Source: Argentina anserina (lineage: Eukaryota > Streptophyta > Magnoliopsida > Rosales > Rosaceae). From it: DNA of 64,000 bases. Below are positions 34,410 to 46,385 of this stretch, piece after piece. Location of the stretch: positions 6,200,001 through 6,264,000 of the forward strand of contig NC_065877.1 in NCBI RefSeq assembly GCF_933775445.1, written 5' to 3'. The translations under genes were made by a program, and so were the position numbers. The first letter of the stretch is position 1; every line of letters starts with the position of its first letter. The notes below the pieces were generated by a model. The model ran no database searches. It saw only the letters and a program-made list of their open reading frames with translations, and was not told the DNA's origin.

Positions 34410-35712
34410 GGGTGTGTTTGGGTAAGGAACTTTAAGGAGGGAGAGGACTTTTATAAGGAACTTTTATAATCCTTTATCACATGTCCCTTGTTTGGCAAAA
34501 AATACGGGAGGGATATGAATGACCCGGAACTTGAAAGAGGATATTTTTTAGGGATTTCAACTAAGAACAATTCTCTTTTTAAGTTCCACCTATCTTGGCG
34601 TCATTTTAAAATTCCAAAAGCCACGGAGACCGAATTCGATTTCTCGCGAATTCAACTCTTTTAATCGTTGATTCCCAGGTTTATTCCACACCTTGGGCTT
34701 GTGATTCTCTTTGCAATATAAGGTTCCATGGTTAGAATTTGCGTGTTTAGATCTCCAATTTGGGCGATCTATTTTATGTGTATAACTTGTTTATTATCCT
34801 TGAGATAGTTTAATTTCTTAAACATATGCTTCTGCTTATCGAATTAATGAAAGTGATATGAAACTTGTTCTTGGTTATGGGTTTTGTAATGGGATACAAA
34901 ACTTGTTCTGGGTTATGGGTTTGTAATGGGAAACGAAAACAGAGTATGGTAAATCTTGATGTTGGTTATTTTGTTCAAATACGATGAGAATATTTGATAT
35001 GTTTCTATGCTTTACTTGTGGAGAGGCCTCCCCAGTTTATGAATTGGACGATACAATGCCAGGTCTTCTTCCTTTCTCTGGGTTTTTATTTTTATTTTTG
35101 AATAATTAGATATGGGTTTTATTTGTTTTGATAAATATGTTACTGGGTTTTGTTAGACTACTTAGAATCTTAACTTGTTATTGGGTTGCTGAATGCTGAG
35201 GATTTTGTATGCATAGGAAGAACATGTGTGTGCAAATTATTGCTGACTTCAGTTTCAAAGTTTGAATGTGTGTGCACATTTAGATTGTGTAAATAAGCAA
35301 TGCACATAATCTGTTTGTTAAAATGTCAGAATGATACAACCTCTAATATGACTGTAACTGTGTATGTAATCTTAATGCCTCTTCTAATAAAGTGTTGATT
35401 GATTTGGGAAAGCTATTAGTTTGAATAACAGGTGTAGGCTTTATGCAGTACGCATGACCAAAATGACATTATTGATGACTTTTGTAACTTGATTATTTGA
35501 ACATTGGAGCTACTTCTGTAACTTGGTTATGAAAATGCCGAAATGAGATTTGATGATTTCTATAACTTGGTTATCGAAATGCCGAAATGAGATGTTTGAT
35601 GATTTATGTAACATGGTCATTTAAAATCTCATCACCTTCAAAACCCTTCACTTCCAAATCCCTTCACTTACAAATTCTTTAGAACCTCATAGTCCCTTAC
35701 TCAAACACACTC
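34410..35712. mobile_element. PIF/Harbinger-type non-autonomous element in an NPF intron
   Basis: The left end, GGGTGTGTTTGGGTAAGG, and the right end, CCTTACTCAAACACACTC, are inverted complements with two mismatches. TAA flanks both sides (34407-34409 and 35713-35715), the 3-bp TWA duplication typical of PIF/Harbinger. The 1.3-kb interior has no transposase and includes locally duplicated stretches near 34862-34930 and 35490-35620. Confidence 0.82.
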
Positions 35713-36802
35713 TAAGTGAAAAAGGGTTTTCCATTGGTCCGATAAATAGGTTTGAAAATGATTGACCGATAAAATTTTGTCTATGCATGTGGTTCGGAAC
35801 TATTAGCATACTGATGTCAATCCGATTCAAGAAATTGCAATCAAGATTTAATATGTTGCTATTCACACACATAATACGAGATGTAATTTTTTTTTTGTGA
35901 AAATTAATGAAAATCTTCATTTATACATTGGTAAAATGAATAAAATCCAATATGAACGCAGGGCTTTGTGCTTTTGACATTGTCATCCCCACCCGTTCTT
36001 TCTTGGGCAACAGGCACTTGCGGCAGGGATGAACCAGAATGCATTGGCCAAGTACAAAAGATTCTATGCTGTTGCAGTTTCTTGTCACGTAACCAGAGGA
36101 TTAACGACATATGGATTGACGTCATTTCTCATTGAGATCATGTACTCACCATCAGAAGCCGATGATTCGTTGACCACAACGCCGGAATCAGATGGCGGTG
36201 AGGGGAACAGACCGGCAGGCTCCGACAGTAATGTTGTTGCTATGTTACTCGTGCTAATAGTTTTGGTGCCTTTAGTTTCACTGGCGGCAATTGGATATAT
36301 AAACCGTTGGTCATGGAAGTTTGGGTTCCCAGCCATATTCATCGTGGCCAGCGCGTTAAGTATTCGTAAGTCATATCAACCTCAATTTAGAGCAGAAGGA
36401 GCCCTCGTGCCTCTGTTTTTAGGAAAATAGATTTCAGAAGTTCCTATTCTTGATTCCGGTATCGCTGAGCTTCATCTTACTATGTGTTGTATCTTCTCGT
36501 GGAAACACTTTCTTTATCGAACAAGCCGAGGACATGAATCTATGTTGGAAGCTTGTGGGTTCCAATAATAATCCTTCCACTATTCCAAAATTCTCACAAG
36601 GAAGGGCCATTAAATTGTAGTCTTCCAAAATTGGGGATTGCATTCTCGATGGTATTTGCAATTCTGAGTTGTATCACAGCTGCAAGAGTGGAGACCAGGA
36701 GATTAGGCTTGGTTACAAGGCAGGGTGTGACTGATGAACCCAAAGCAATCATTCCCATAACCATGTTCTGGTTGCTTCCGCAGTTTCTTCTCCTCGGGTT
36801 GT

Positions 36803-37631
36803 TGTTTAGGCCTAAAATAATACTCCGGTATTATTTAGATTCTTTAGGCTCGTGGACCGGTTATTTGGGGAAAATCTATCGAAGAGCAAGATTATGTTCC
36901 TTATTGGAATAGATTTCGGGACTGATGCTGTATAAAATCTGAGTTGAATAAGGAAGGTGAATCCAAATCAACTAAGAGGTTCTTAAGATTTGATCCGCAA
37001 GAAAGAACAATATGTGTTCTCTATATAAAGAGGTCGAATGTGCAAAATAATAGACACACAACGTCAAACAAACTATCGCGCAACCGCATAGTCAAATCTC
37101 CCCACGGAGTAAAAATCCGATTAGCTTCGGCAACCAAGTCTCCCATCGGAGCGGAGCTACCCAGATGTACGCCTCGCGCTGCATGTAGGAACAAGTCCGA
37201 TTAACTTCGGCAACTAGAGTCAAGTTCATCGAGTCGCTAGCTTAGCTTCTAGCAAACACAAAAGTCTGCACTAGTCAGCAATTCCCTACAGCAGGAGAGT
37301 CCCGCTATCAACGACATATTATAAGCTCTGCTTTTCCCCAAGCGGTCTAAAGTAAGATCGACCATCTACTTGAGGTGGAGTGAAAGGTACCTAGCAACTC
37401 CGGTTGTGTATAGGTCATTCGAACTTCAGCGGTTTATCAGTAACTACAGAACAATCGTTCGAGAAGAAGACAGTACGTGAGCGCAATCATCATCAACAAA
37501 CAAGAGTTATACCTAACTTAAAGGTACTGGCACGCCAAGCAACAACAGAGAACGAAGGTTAGAACCATCTAGGGTTCAAAACCAGGACTTGCTTATTGTT
37601 CCCTGAGTAGATCTTTTTCCCAGTTCGAACA
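36803..37631. mobile_element. solo LTR inserted in an NPF exon
   Basis: The 829-bp unit starts TGTTTAGGCC and ends TTCGAACA, with a perfect GTTGT duplication at 36798-36802 and 37632-37636. It contains a TATA-like CTATATAAAG near 37020-37029 and no coding domains or primer site. This is the footprint of an LTR retrotransposon reduced by recombination between its LTRs. It has no similarity that I can see to the LTRs of the three full elements here. Confidence 0.82.
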
Positions 37632-37811
37632 GTTGTCTGAAGCGATTTCAGAGAAGAGCATTGTTGTTTTCTTCATTAATGAGTTGGCCCTGGAATCCAG
37701 TGACGAGGACGAGACAACAAGAGAATCAAATCATAAGTACATGAAATTCTTAGCTCAGGCTCTTAGTGGAGTCGGAATTATATTCGGTTTGTTGTTGGTA
37801 TATATGGTAAG

Positions 37812-39126
37812 TGTTAGCCCCTTAGTGCCGAGTATGCCTGGGCACGGCATGAGCCTTGGGCCATGCCTGGGCAAGGCACGCACATGTGAAGTCTAAGCAT
37901 GTGCATGGTTAAGCAAGGCAAGTCAGTGGCTGGATATTAGCCTCGCTAGCACACTGGCAGGCGGAGACATTAGCCTCGCTAGCTAACAAGATCAGTAGCA
38001 GGGACGTTAGCCTCGCTAGCAGATCAGTGGCAGGGATATTAGCCTCACCAGAAGACAGTACAGGCATATTAGCCTCGTTAGCAGATACCAGTGCGGGAGT
38101 ATTAGCCTCACCAGCGTAAGTGCAGGCAGATTAGCCTCACTAGCAGGACCAGCGTGGGGATATTAGCCTCGCTAGGACTGACAACCAAGACCAGCATTGA
38201 GAGTAGGCAATGCATGGCAAGGCGCGGACAGCAGGGTGGCGGCGCGCAGGGGAAACAGTGGCAGACAAGCATAGGCAGTAAACAAGCAGGCATGCGCGCG
38301 CGCAGCGTGCATGCAAGTCGATAGCAGAGGCTGCGACAGTTGGCATGCAGGGGCATGCATGACACATGCACGGCAGTTACCAAGCACTATCCAGTTAGTG
38401 GGCGGTTACTACCCACTGAGCAAGTGGAAGGGCAGTTATCAAGCATACACGGCAGTTACCAAGCATTATCAACTAATGGGCGGTTACTAGCAAGTGGGGA
38501 GCAGTTACCAAGCATGACAAGGTAGTTACTGAGTAGTGGGAAGTTATCCATGCTTGGTGGGCAGTTATTCCTGTGAGGTGGTTACCAATGCTTGAAGATA
38601 GGACCAGTAGTTACTTGCAAGGTAGTGGGATGGCATGGAAGTTACAAGGCTTGCTTGGCAAGCATGCAGGCTGCCACATAACCCTAGGGCGGTTGGGGGT
38701 GTCAACCGCCATGCACAATTGCAGTGCAACAATACCTAAGCCAATGGGGTTGTCATTGGAGAGGTTAGAGAGTATTGGTGTTTTTGTAAAACAGCAAGAC
38801 ATACGAGAGTAGTGCATCATAGGCATAGGGAGAACTAGGCAGATCGAGCATGTTCGATTGCTAAGGCTGAAAGTCTCTTGTACTCTTGTATTCCTTTAAT
38901 AAAGTTAAAGGTTGGGGAAGGGTCCCCGTAAACACGAGTGTCTTGTGAGTGTGTGTGTTGAATGTTTGAGTGTGCATGTTGAATGTCTCATTGTAGCTCA
39001 TAAGAAATAGATCTGCTGTGCAACTCTACACGAGTGTGTGAATGTAAAGAGGCTGGTTAGGTAGGGGAGGCTATCTAACGCCATCATAGGGCGAAAAGTT
39101 TAATACTAGACTACAACCCTGTGACA
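37812..39126 (+). repeat. 5' LTR of the gypsy element
   Basis: 1315 bp. The first half is built of repeats around TTAGCCTCGCTAGC (eight copies at about 37934-38175), followed by repeats around GGCAGTTACCAAGCA (38370-38600). A polyadenylation-type AATAAA lies near 38898. Antisense frames of 70-90 codons exist in both LTRs but look like chance. Confidence 0.93.
37934..38175 (+). repeat. LTR-internal tandem motif TTAGCCTCRCYAGC
   Basis: Eight copies of the 14-bp core at variable spacing of about 25-35 bp, separated by CAGTGGCAGGGA-like linkers. The 3' LTR has nine copies (about 43815-44085). The position, early in the LTR, is where the U3 enhancer would lie. Confidence 0.88.
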
Positions 39127-39129
39127 ATT

Positions 39130-39141
39130 TGGTATCAGAGC
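39130..39141 (+). other. primer-binding site of the gypsy element
   Basis: TGGTATCAGAGC, complementary to initiator tRNA-Met, three bases after the 5' LTR. Confidence 0.92.
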
Positions 39142-39175
39142 GCAAGTTTAATTACTTGAGCTCGTTACTTCAATC

Positions 39176-40324
39176 ATGCCTACAAACAAAGGAACATTGT
39201 CGGAACGCGTAGCGCGACTCGAAGATTTTGTTGGTGACCCACGGACAGAGGGAGCAGTTTCCTTGTCAGTGCAGTGTGCACAAATGGAGCAGACCATGCT
39301 CGAGACGGATGCGGAGTTCAAGCGGTTCGTGACGGAGGTAAATGGCAAACTGTCTTCTATCATGGAAGAAGTTGCCCACTTGACCGTAGAAGTGAAGGAC
39401 ACTGAAGAGTTAGAGAACGAGATCAATGTTCTCAAGAAGGCCCTCAACAATGAAAGTTCTTCTACATCGAAAGTTAAAGTGCCGGAACCGAAGCCTTTCA
39501 ATGGTGTGCGCAATGCCAAAGAATTGGAGAATTTCCTTTGGGACATGGAGCAGTACTTCACTGCTGCTCATATCCCCATCCAGGAGCAGGTATCCATTAC
39601 AAGCATGTATCTTGCCGGAGATGCTAAGTTATGGTGGCGGACTCGTGTACAAGATGATGCAAATGTGGGCAGACCAAAGATCGACGAGTGGGATACGCTA
39701 AAAAGGGAATTGAAGGGTCAGTTCCTACCTTGCAACGCCGCTTGGGTTGCAAGGGACTCACTCAAGAAGCTGAAACACACAAACACCATACGAGAATATG
39801 TCAAGGATTTCAGTTCCTTGATGTTGGACATTTCAAATATGTCAGAAGAGGATAAGCTATTCAACTTCATGTCCGGATTACAACCCTGGGCGCAGGCTGA
39901 ACTGCGGAGGCAAGGTGTAAAGGATTTACAAGGAGCCATGGCAGCAGCGGATGGCTTAGTTGACTTCAAGTACGGACATGTTTCTTCTACAAACTCAAAG
40001 AAGATTTCCGAAAGCAAGAAGGGCAAAGAAACCACTTCCAGACCGGGAAAGAAGTTTGATAGTAAGAAGAAAGGTGCCGGGAGTAGCAAAAAGAATTCGA
40101 ACCAGTCCTATGATAGAGATAGGAGATCTACTGCTGGTTGCTTCCTATGCGGAGGTCCACATCGTGCAAAGGATTGCCCGAAGCGAGAGAAACTCAATGC
40201 CTTGATTGCGGAAAGCAGTGAAGAATGGGGATACTACCACACTCTTATCACCATTACAACTTCTCAATGCCATGACAACCGAGAAGGAAGGTCCACCAAA
40301 AGGACTCATGTATACAATGGTTAG
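39176..40324 (+). CDS. gypsy Gag (capsid and nucleocapsid)
   Basis: 382 aa. The N-terminus is predicted helical ([12 protein letters not shown], then a heptad-rich stretch to about residue 100). The retrotransposon gag domain spans about residues 110-260 ([33 protein letters not shown]). A basic Ser/Lys-rich linker precedes one zinc knuckle, [13 protein letters not shown], near residue 322. In related chromoviruses gag runs straight into protease. Here the frame ends at 40324 while pol continues in another frame, with the switch at a GGGG run near 40227-40230. After that point the Gag residues lose family similarity. Confidence 0.9.
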   Translation: MPTNKGTLSERVARLEDFVGDPRTEGAVSLSVQCAQMEQTMLETDAEFKRFVTEVNGKLSSIMEEVAHLTVEVKDTEELENEINVLKKALNNESSSTSKVKVPEPKPFNGVRNAKELENFLWDMEQYFTAAHIPIQEQVSITSMYLAGDAKLWWRTRVQDDANVGRPKIDEWDTLKRELKGQFLPCNAAWVARDSLKKLKHTNTIREYVKDFSSLMLDISNMSEEDKLFNFMSGLQPWAQAELRRQGVKDLQGAMAAADGLVDFKYGHVSSTNSKKISESKKGKETTSRPGKKFDSKKKGAGSSKKNSNQSYDRDRRSTAGCFLCGGPHRAKDCPKREKLNALIAESSEEWGYYHTLITITTSQCHDNREGRSTKRTHVYNG

Positions 40325-43300
40325 AGTGAATGGCACGGAGACACTTGCTATGTTGGACACGGGAGCATCAAACAACTTTGTCGCTGTAAGAGAGGCAAGT
40401 AGGTTGTGTCTGAAAGTAGAGCAGAATTCTTGCAAGCTAAAGGCAGTGAACTCGGATGCCAAACCAGTTCAAGGTACCGCAAGGGTGACTTTGGAAGTTG
40501 GTGATTGGGAGGACGAGTGTGGCCTGATGATAGTCCCTCTAGACGACTTTGATTTGATCCTTGGGATAGACTTCTTCGTGAAGGCTAAAGTAGCGGTGGC
40601 CCCCTACTTAAGTGGGTTCTTCATACATGATGAAAGAGCCCCATGCTTTGTTAAAGCATCGTTTGCCGGTCGCTTGCTGGACAGCAAACAAAAGAAGAAA
40701 GTAATGTCGGCCCAACAATTGAAGGCGGGATTGAAAAAAGGGGAACAAACTCTCATTGCAGCCTTGATCGAAATCAAGCCGGAGCAGTTTGTCGAGGTTC
40801 CCGAGGAAGTTAGGGAAGTTTTGGAAGAGTTCAAGGACGTGATGCCCAAGGAGCTGCCCAAGACACTTCCTCCCCGTCTTGTTGATCATAAGATCGAGTT
40901 GGAGCCTGGTGCAAGGACCCCTGCACAGGCCCCCTACAGAATGGCACCATCGGAGTTGGCGGAATTGCGGAAGCAATTAGATGAGTTGCTGGACGCTGGT
41001 TATGTGCAACCATCGAAAGCGCCTTATGGAGCCCCAGTTTTGTTCCAAAAGAAGCAAGACGGATCTTTGCGCATGTGCGTGGACTATCGCGCACTCAACA
41101 AGGTGACAATCAAGAACAAGTATCCGATTCCAAATGCGGCAGATTTGTTCGATCGATTAAGCAAAGCATCCTACTTCACAAAACTGGATCTGCGAGCAGG
41201 ATATTGGCAAGTCAGAATTGCAGAAGGAGATGAAGCAAAGACGGCGTGTGTGACTAGATATGGGTCATATGAGTTCTTAGTGATGCCTTTTGGCCTCACC
41301 AACGCACCTGCTACATTCTGCAATCTCATGAATGACACGCTATACGAGTTCCTCGATCGCTTTGTTGTAGTGTACCTCGATGATATTGTGATCTACAGCG
41401 AGTCTTTGGATGATCACCTTGATCACCTTAGACAAGTGTTCTCTCGGCTTAGAGAACACCAGCTCTTTGTTAAGAAAGAAAAGTGTGAGTTTTGTCGCCA
41501 AGAAGTTATGTTTTTGGGACATTGGGTGAGCAAAGGTCACATTCGAATGGATGAAAGGAAGACCAAGGCCATAATAGATTGGCCAGCCCCTACCAAGGTG
41601 CATGATCTGCGTTCATTTCTTGGTTTAGCAAACTACTACCGTAGGTTCATCAAGAATTACTCAAAGAAGGTAAGTCCCTTGACGGATCTGCTAAAGAAGG
41701 ACCAGAAATGGGCATGGACGGAGGAGTGTCGGAATGCTTTTGAAAAATTGAAGGAAGCAGTCACTACGGCACCCGTGCTCAGTCTTCCAGATTTTGAGAA
41801 ACCTTTTGAAGTACACACGGATGCCTCGGACCGAGCAATTGGAGGCGTGCTTGTACAAGAAGGTCATCCATTGGCATTTGAAAGCCGAAAGTTGAAGGAT
41901 GTGGAGCAGCGTTATTCAACCCATGAAAAGGAGATGGTTGCTGTTATTCATTGCTTAGATGTTTGGAGACATTATTTGTTGGGAACGAAGTTCACGGTGT
42001 TTACCGACAACGTGGCTAATACTTACTTCAAGACTCAAAAGAAATTGACTCCGAAGCAAGCAAGATGGCAAGAGTTCCTAGCGGAATTTGACTTTGAATG
42101 GGTACACAAGCCAGGGAGGCAGAATGACGTAGCCGACGCTCTCAGCCGGAAGGAGGTGCAAGCATTTGTTGCAGCCCTTACAACGGTACACTCAGATTTT
42201 CTGGAACGAGTCAAAGAGCAAGCCAAGGTTGATAAGTCCTACACCAAATTGCAGCAAGATGTGAAAGACGGTTTGGTGCGAAGGTATTGGCTCAGTGAAG
42301 ATTTGCTTTATGCAAAGGGCGGCAGACTATATGTTCCCATCGGAGGGGGACTTAGAAATGAGTTGATGAAAGGTACTCATGATCCACTGTGGGCTGGACA
42401 TCCCGGAGTAGAACGCATGCTAGCACTACTCACTAGGTCATACTATTGGCCTAAGATGGATCAAGATGTGGAGCTGTATGTCAAAACTTGTGTTGTATGC
42501 CAACAGGACAAGTCGGAGAAGAAAAAGGCTGCGGGACTGCTGCAACCCCTGCCTATTCCTGAAAGACCATGGCAATCTGCTTCCATGGATTTCATTGGCG
42601 GTTTGCCAAATGTAGATGGAATGTCTTCCATCATGGTCGTTGTAGACCGATTTTCCAAGTATGCTATTTTCATACCAACACCACAAGCATGCCCAGCGGA
42701 CACGGCAGCGGAGCTTTTCTTTAAGCACGTGGTGAAGTATTTTGGGATACCCGAAGACATAATCAGTGATCGCGACACTAGATTTACTGGTAGATTTTGG
42801 ACTTCGTTGTTCAACATGATTGGTACGGAGTTGAAGTTCTCAACAGCCAATCATCCTCAAACGGATGGCCAAACGGAGAGGATTAATGCCTTACTTGAAG
42901 AGTATTTGCGGCATTATGTTACAGCAAGTCAGCAGAATTGGCTCAGTCTCATGGATGCAGCCCAGTTCAGTTACAATCTGCACAGGTCTTCGTCGACTGG
43001 TATGAGTCCGGCAGAAATAGCATTGGGGCAGCAACCCCAAACACCCGTTGAAGTGGCTAGGCAGAAGGCAGGAGGTCAATGCCCTGCTGCATATAAGTTT
43101 GCTTGGGAAAAGCAGGAACTGATTGAGCAAGCCCGAGATAGCTTGGCAAAAGCTCAAAGACGCATGAAGAAAAGTGCGGATGCAAGCAGGAGGTCACTCG
43201 AGTTCAACGTTGGTGACATGGTGTTATTGAAATTGACACCACATATTTGGAAAAAGATAAATTCCAAGGCTGTGCACCGAGGCTTAATTCCTAAGTACGA

Positions 43301-43706
43301 TGGTCCATTTGAAGTGGCGAAGCGGGTTGGAAAGGTAGCTTACAAGCTGAAGCTACCCGAACGATTGAAAGTTCATCCTAAATTCCATGTAAGTTATCTA
43401 AAGCCTTTTCACAAAGATTTAGTTGATATGGGACGTCAACAAGTGAAGAGAGCACCTCCTGTTATTCGAAAGCAATTCGACAAGCAATTGGAGAAGATAC
43501 TTGATCACCGGACCTTGGGGCAAAGTAAGAAGAATCGTCGAACCGACTTCTTAGTACAATGGAAAGGAAGTAGCACGGCAGATGCAACTTGGGAGAGGGA
43601 TGTTACCCTATGGCAGTTTGAAAAGCAGATTCAAGACTACCTCAAAAACCCATCGACGACGAGGGCGTCGTCCAGCTCTGGTGGGGGAGGTTTGTTAGCC
43701 CCTTAG
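40206..43706 (+). CDS. gypsy Pol: PR-RT-RNaseH-INT-chromodomain
   Basis: 1166 codons without a stop. Real homology probably starts at about 40227 ([10 protein letters not shown]), so the listed ATG is only the first in frame. Protease has LDTGASNNF at about residue 48. RT has YLDDIVIYS near residue 390. RNaseH carries the TDAS and TDN acidic positions. Integrase has an H-H-C-C zinc module (about residues 725-765), then the DDE core ([15 protein letters not shown]). The C-terminus holds the IHPKFHVS-type motif (here [11 protein letters not shown]) and a chromodomain ([17 protein letters not shown], about residues 1110-1150), thought to direct integration to particular chromatin. The stop lies 14 bp inside the 3' LTR. 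All key acidic residues seen are present. Confidence 0.93.
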   Translation: MRKAVKNGDTTTLLSPLQLLNAMTTEKEGPPKGLMYTMVRVNGTETLAMLDTGASNNFVAVREASRLCLKVEQNSCKLKAVNSDAKPVQGTARVTLEVGDWEDECGLMIVPLDDFDLILGIDFFVKAKVAVAPYLSGFFIHDERAPCFVKASFAGRLLDSKQKKKVMSAQQLKAGLKKGEQTLIAALIEIKPEQFVEVPEEVREVLEEFKDVMPKELPKTLPPRLVDHKIELEPGARTPAQAPYRMAPSELAELRKQLDELLDAGYVQPSKAPYGAPVLFQKKQDGSLRMCVDYRALNKVTIKNKYPIPNAADLFDRLSKASYFTKLDLRAGYWQVRIAEGDEAKTACVTRYGSYEFLVMPFGLTNAPATFCNLMNDTLYEFLDRFVVVYLDDIVIYSESLDDHLDHLRQVFSRLREHQLFVKKEKCEFCRQEVMFLGHWVSKGHIRMDERKTKAIIDWPAPTKVHDLRSFLGLANYYRRFIKNYSKKVSPLTDLLKKDQKWAWTEECRNAFEKLKEAVTTAPVLSLPDFEKPFEVHTDASDRAIGGVLVQEGHPLAFESRKLKDVEQRYSTHEKEMVAVIHCLDVWRHYLLGTKFTVFTDNVANTYFKTQKKLTPKQARWQEFLAEFDFEWVHKPGRQNDVADALSRKEVQAFVAALTTVHSDFLERVKEQAKVDKSYTKLQQDVKDGLVRRYWLSEDLLYAKGGRLYVPIGGGLRNELMKGTHDPLWAGHPGVERMLALLTRSYYWPKMDQDVELYVKTCVVCQQDKSEKKKAAGLLQPLPIPERPWQSASMDFIGGLPNVDGMSSIMVVVDRFSKYAIFIPTPQACPADTAAELFFKHVVKYFGIPEDIISDRDTRFTGRFWTSLFNMIGTELKFSTANHPQTDGQTERINALLEEYLRHYVTASQQNWLSLMDAAQFSYNLHRSSSTGMSPAEIALGQQPQTPVEVARQKAGGQCPAAYKFAWEKQELIEQARDSLAKAQRRMKKSADASRRSLEFNVGDMVLLKLTPHIWKKINSKAVHRGLIPKYDGPFEVAKRVGKVAYKLKLPERLKVHPKFHVSYLKPFHKDLVDMGRQQVKRAPPVIRKQFDKQLEKILDHRTLGQSKKNRRTDFLVQWKGSSTADATWERDVTLWQFEKQIQDYLKNPSTTRASSSSGGGGLLAP

Positions 43707-45036
43707 TGCCGAGTATGCCTGGGCACGGCATGAGCCTTGGGCCATGCCTGGGCAAGGCACACACATGTGAAGTCTAAGCATGTGCATGGTTAAGCAAGGC
43801 AAGCCAGTGGCTGGATATTAGCCTCGCTAGCACACTGGCATGCGGAGACATTAGCCTCGCTAGCTAACAAGATCAGTAGCAGGGACGTTAGCCTCGCTAG
43901 CAGATCAGTGGCAGGGATATTAGCCTCACCAGATGACAGTGCAGGCATATTAGCCTCGTTAGCAGATACCAGTGCGGGAGTATTAGCCTCACCAGCATAA
44001 GTGCAGGCAGATTAGCCTCACTAGCATACGTGCAGGCAGATTAGCCTCACTAGCAGGACTAGCGCGGGGATATTAGCCTCGCTAGGACTGACAACCAAGA
44101 CCAGCATTGAGAGTAGGCAATGCATGGCAAGGCGCGGACAGCAGGGTGGCGGCGCGCAGGGGAAATAGTGGCAGACAAGCATAGGCAGCAAACAAGCAGG
44201 CATGCGCGCGCGCAGCGTGCATGCAAGTCGATAGCATAGGCTGCGACAGTTGGCATGCAGGGGCATGCATGACACCTGCACGCCAGTTACCAAGCACTAT
44301 CCAGTTAGTGGGCGGTTACTACCCACTGAGCAAGTGGAAGGGCAGTTATCAAGCATACACGGCAGTTACCAAGCATTATCAACTAATGGGCGGTTACTAG
44401 CAAGTGGGGAGCAGTTACCAAGCATGACAAGGCAGTTACTGAGTAGTGGGAAGTTATCCATGCTTGGTGGGCAGTTATTCCTGTGAGGTGGTTACCAATG
44501 CTTGAAGATAGGACCAGCAGTTACTTGCAAGGTAGTGGGATGGCATGGAAGTTACAAGGCTTGCTTGGCAAGCATGCAGGCTGCCACATAACCCTAGGGC
44601 GGTTGGGGGTGTCAACCGCCATGCACAATTGCAGTGCAACAATACCTAAGCCAATGGGGTTGTCATTGGAGAGGTTAGAGAGTATTTGTGTTTTTGTAAA
44701 ACAGCAAGACATACGAGAGTAGTGCATCATAGGCATAGGGAGAACTAGGCAGATCGAGCATGTTCGATTGCTAAGGCTGAAAGTCTCTTGTACTCTTGTA
44801 TTCCTTTAATAAAGTTAAAGGTTGGGGAAGGGTCCCCGTAAACACGAGTGTCTTGTGAGTGTGTGTGTTGAATGTTTGAGTGTGCATGTTGAATGTCCCA
44901 TTGTAGCTCCTAAGAAATAGATCCGCTGTGCAACTCTACACGAGTGTGTGAATGTAAAGAGGCTGGTTAGGTAGGGGAGGCTATCTAACGCCATCATAGG
45001 GCGAAAAGTTTAATACTAGACTACAACCCTGTGACA
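43693..45036 (+). repeat. 3' LTR of the gypsy element
   Basis: 1344 bp, 29 bp longer than the 5' LTR because it has one more repeat unit near 44020-44050. It is followed by the GTAAG target copy and then the last part of the NPF pseudogene. Confidence 0.93.
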
Positions 45037-45450
45037 GTAAGGGACGTAACTGCTGCAAATGGAGGGACTGGTTGGTTCGGAAACACTGTAAACACGAGTC
45101 GTTTGGACAATTACTACTGGACCTTGGCAACATTAAGTGCTGCTAATCTGGTGTTGTTTGTTGTTGTGATCTCTTCGCATCACTTTTGCACTAAATCGAG
45201 GGCAGTGGAAGATGAGCAACCTTCTTCCAGTACTACTGTCCCATTGATTGCACAATTAATTGTTTTTTTTTCTTTCTCTATATTATATGTTGGAACCTTT
45301 AAATCCGGAAGTGATTATATAAACTAGATTACTTAGTTATGGACGTGTTTATGACTATCCAGTATGGTATCATTTCCATTCGGATGAAGGTGGTTTGTTG
45401 AGTCTAAATTTACAGTAATCTAATTAATGATTCAAATTATATTCACATTT

Positions 45451-45862
45451 GGAAAAAAAAAACTTGCATAAAACCTAATATGTACGTGCGCGTCTGAACT
45501 ATCTCTTATAGTCTTATTTGTCTATTTTTCGCAATGTGAATAAAAAATTTAAACCATTCAAAAGTTAACTAAACTGATAAAGATCATGTTTGCAAAAAAT
45601 TAATGTAAACAAAAATCGTCTTCATAGTCGATTGCATCAAATAAATTGATGGTTGATCATGAGACTACTGACTTTCACCATAACCATTCATTTGTTTGAT
45701 GCAATCGACAAAGAAAATAATTTTTGTTTATGTTAATCTTTTATAGATATGATTTGTAGTAATAAACTAAGCTTTTGAATGGTTAAAATCATGTATTCGT
45801 ATTCTCAAAGTGTAAAAATTCGGACGCACATGTACATATTAGGTTGTACGTAAGTTTTTTCC
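45451..45862. mobile_element. fold-back MITE, Mutator-like, 412 bp
   Basis: Inverted arms extend almost to the middle: the left starts GGAAAAAAAAAACTTGCATA and the right ends in TACGTAAGTTTTTTCC. A perfect 9-bp duplication, TTCACATTT, flanks it (45442-45450 and 45863-45871), as for Mutator-like elements. There is no coding capacity. The arms hold repeated GTCGATTGCATCAAA sequences that would pair in RNA. Confidence 0.85.
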
Positions 45863-46385
45863 TTCACATTTTTGGTACGAGTGAGTGATTACTGTGATTT
45901 GATGGGCTAGGGTTTGCATAAGTAGGGAGCAATGCAGTAGTTGGAACTTGGAAATAAGCTTCAAACAGCTAAAATTTTTGTATTCACTCTTTAGGATGCC
46001 CTATTATTATTGTTGTATTATAATTGTTATTAGTTTTTTTCGTTCATTTTTCTATATAAAAGAATATAAGGGTTCGTTCATGACACGAAGTTATTAACGC
46101 ACCAAATTCTACATAAAATGGTATTGATGACATCATCTTTAACAAAAAATCATGTGAGTAAGTGTGTGTTAATAGTAAAAATAGTGTTAATAGCACAACC
46201 CTTAGTAAATACATTGTTGTAATGTTTGGTGCCCTTTGAAGAAGATGATAAAGAACCTAGCATTTGGCTTCTTGAACCACAACTACCATGAAGCAATGTT
46301 CTCCGTGTTTAGGAGAATCAGTACGTGGTGAATATTTTGCACTCATCAACTTCTTCTTCAAATACCAAATATGGATGTTTTATTA

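Larger units (their letters stand above)
37812..45036 (+). mobile_element. Ty3/gypsy chromovirus LTR retrotransposon in the NPF pseudogene
   Basis: LTRs are 37812-39126 and 43693-45036 (TGTTAGCCCC...CTGTGACA). The target duplication GTAAG is perfect (37807-37811 and 45037-45041). The primer site TGGTATCAGAGC is at 39130-39141 and a purine tract, GTGGGGGAGG, precedes the 3' LTR. Gag and pol are both nearly intact and pol ends in a chromodomain, so this is a chromovirus; the sequence style recalls the Galadriel group, without certainty. LTRs differ by roughly twenty substitutions by eye plus one 29-bp repeat unit, so the insertion is fairly recent. No envelope or movement protein is present. 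Confidence 0.95.
34177..45327 (+). pseudogene. NRT1/PTR family (NPF) transporter pseudogene with nested insertions
   Basis: NPF proteins are proton-coupled membrane transporters of nitrate, peptides and hormones. Coding pieces are: 34177-34324 (PNLLTTYIISVVATYLTGVW, then two frameshifts and loss of about 18 codons relative to the second copy); 35962-36802 (TGTCGRDEPECIGQVQ, a 1-base deletion near 36060, then membrane segments, a large missing middle, and FWLLPQFLLLGL); 37637-37811 (SEAISEKSIVVFFINE); and 45042-45327 (VTAANGGTGWFGNT, NYYWTLATLSAANL, stop). Removing the solo LTR and the gypsy element with one target copy each restores the local frame exactly (LLLGL|SEAIS and YMV|RDVTA), so those insertions hit a gene whose 3' part was still open. 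Intron positions match the copy at 62419. Confidence 0.88.

Noticed and set aside
37934..38175. Regularly spaced TTAGCCTCGCTAGC resembling repeat-spacer structure
   Set aside because: Linkers are themselves related, and the array sits inside an LTR and is present in both copies.
38108..38387. Antisense reading frames of 71-91 codons, repeated at 44021-44297
   Set aside because: They recur only because they lie in the two LTRs of the gypsy element. They are low-complexity Cys/Leu/Ala-rich frames with no domain, and overlap in all three frames.
37812..45036. Endogenous pararetrovirus or envelope-bearing retrovirus
   Set aside because: Paired LTRs, an integrase with chromodomain, and no movement, coat or envelope protein show a gypsy chromovirus.
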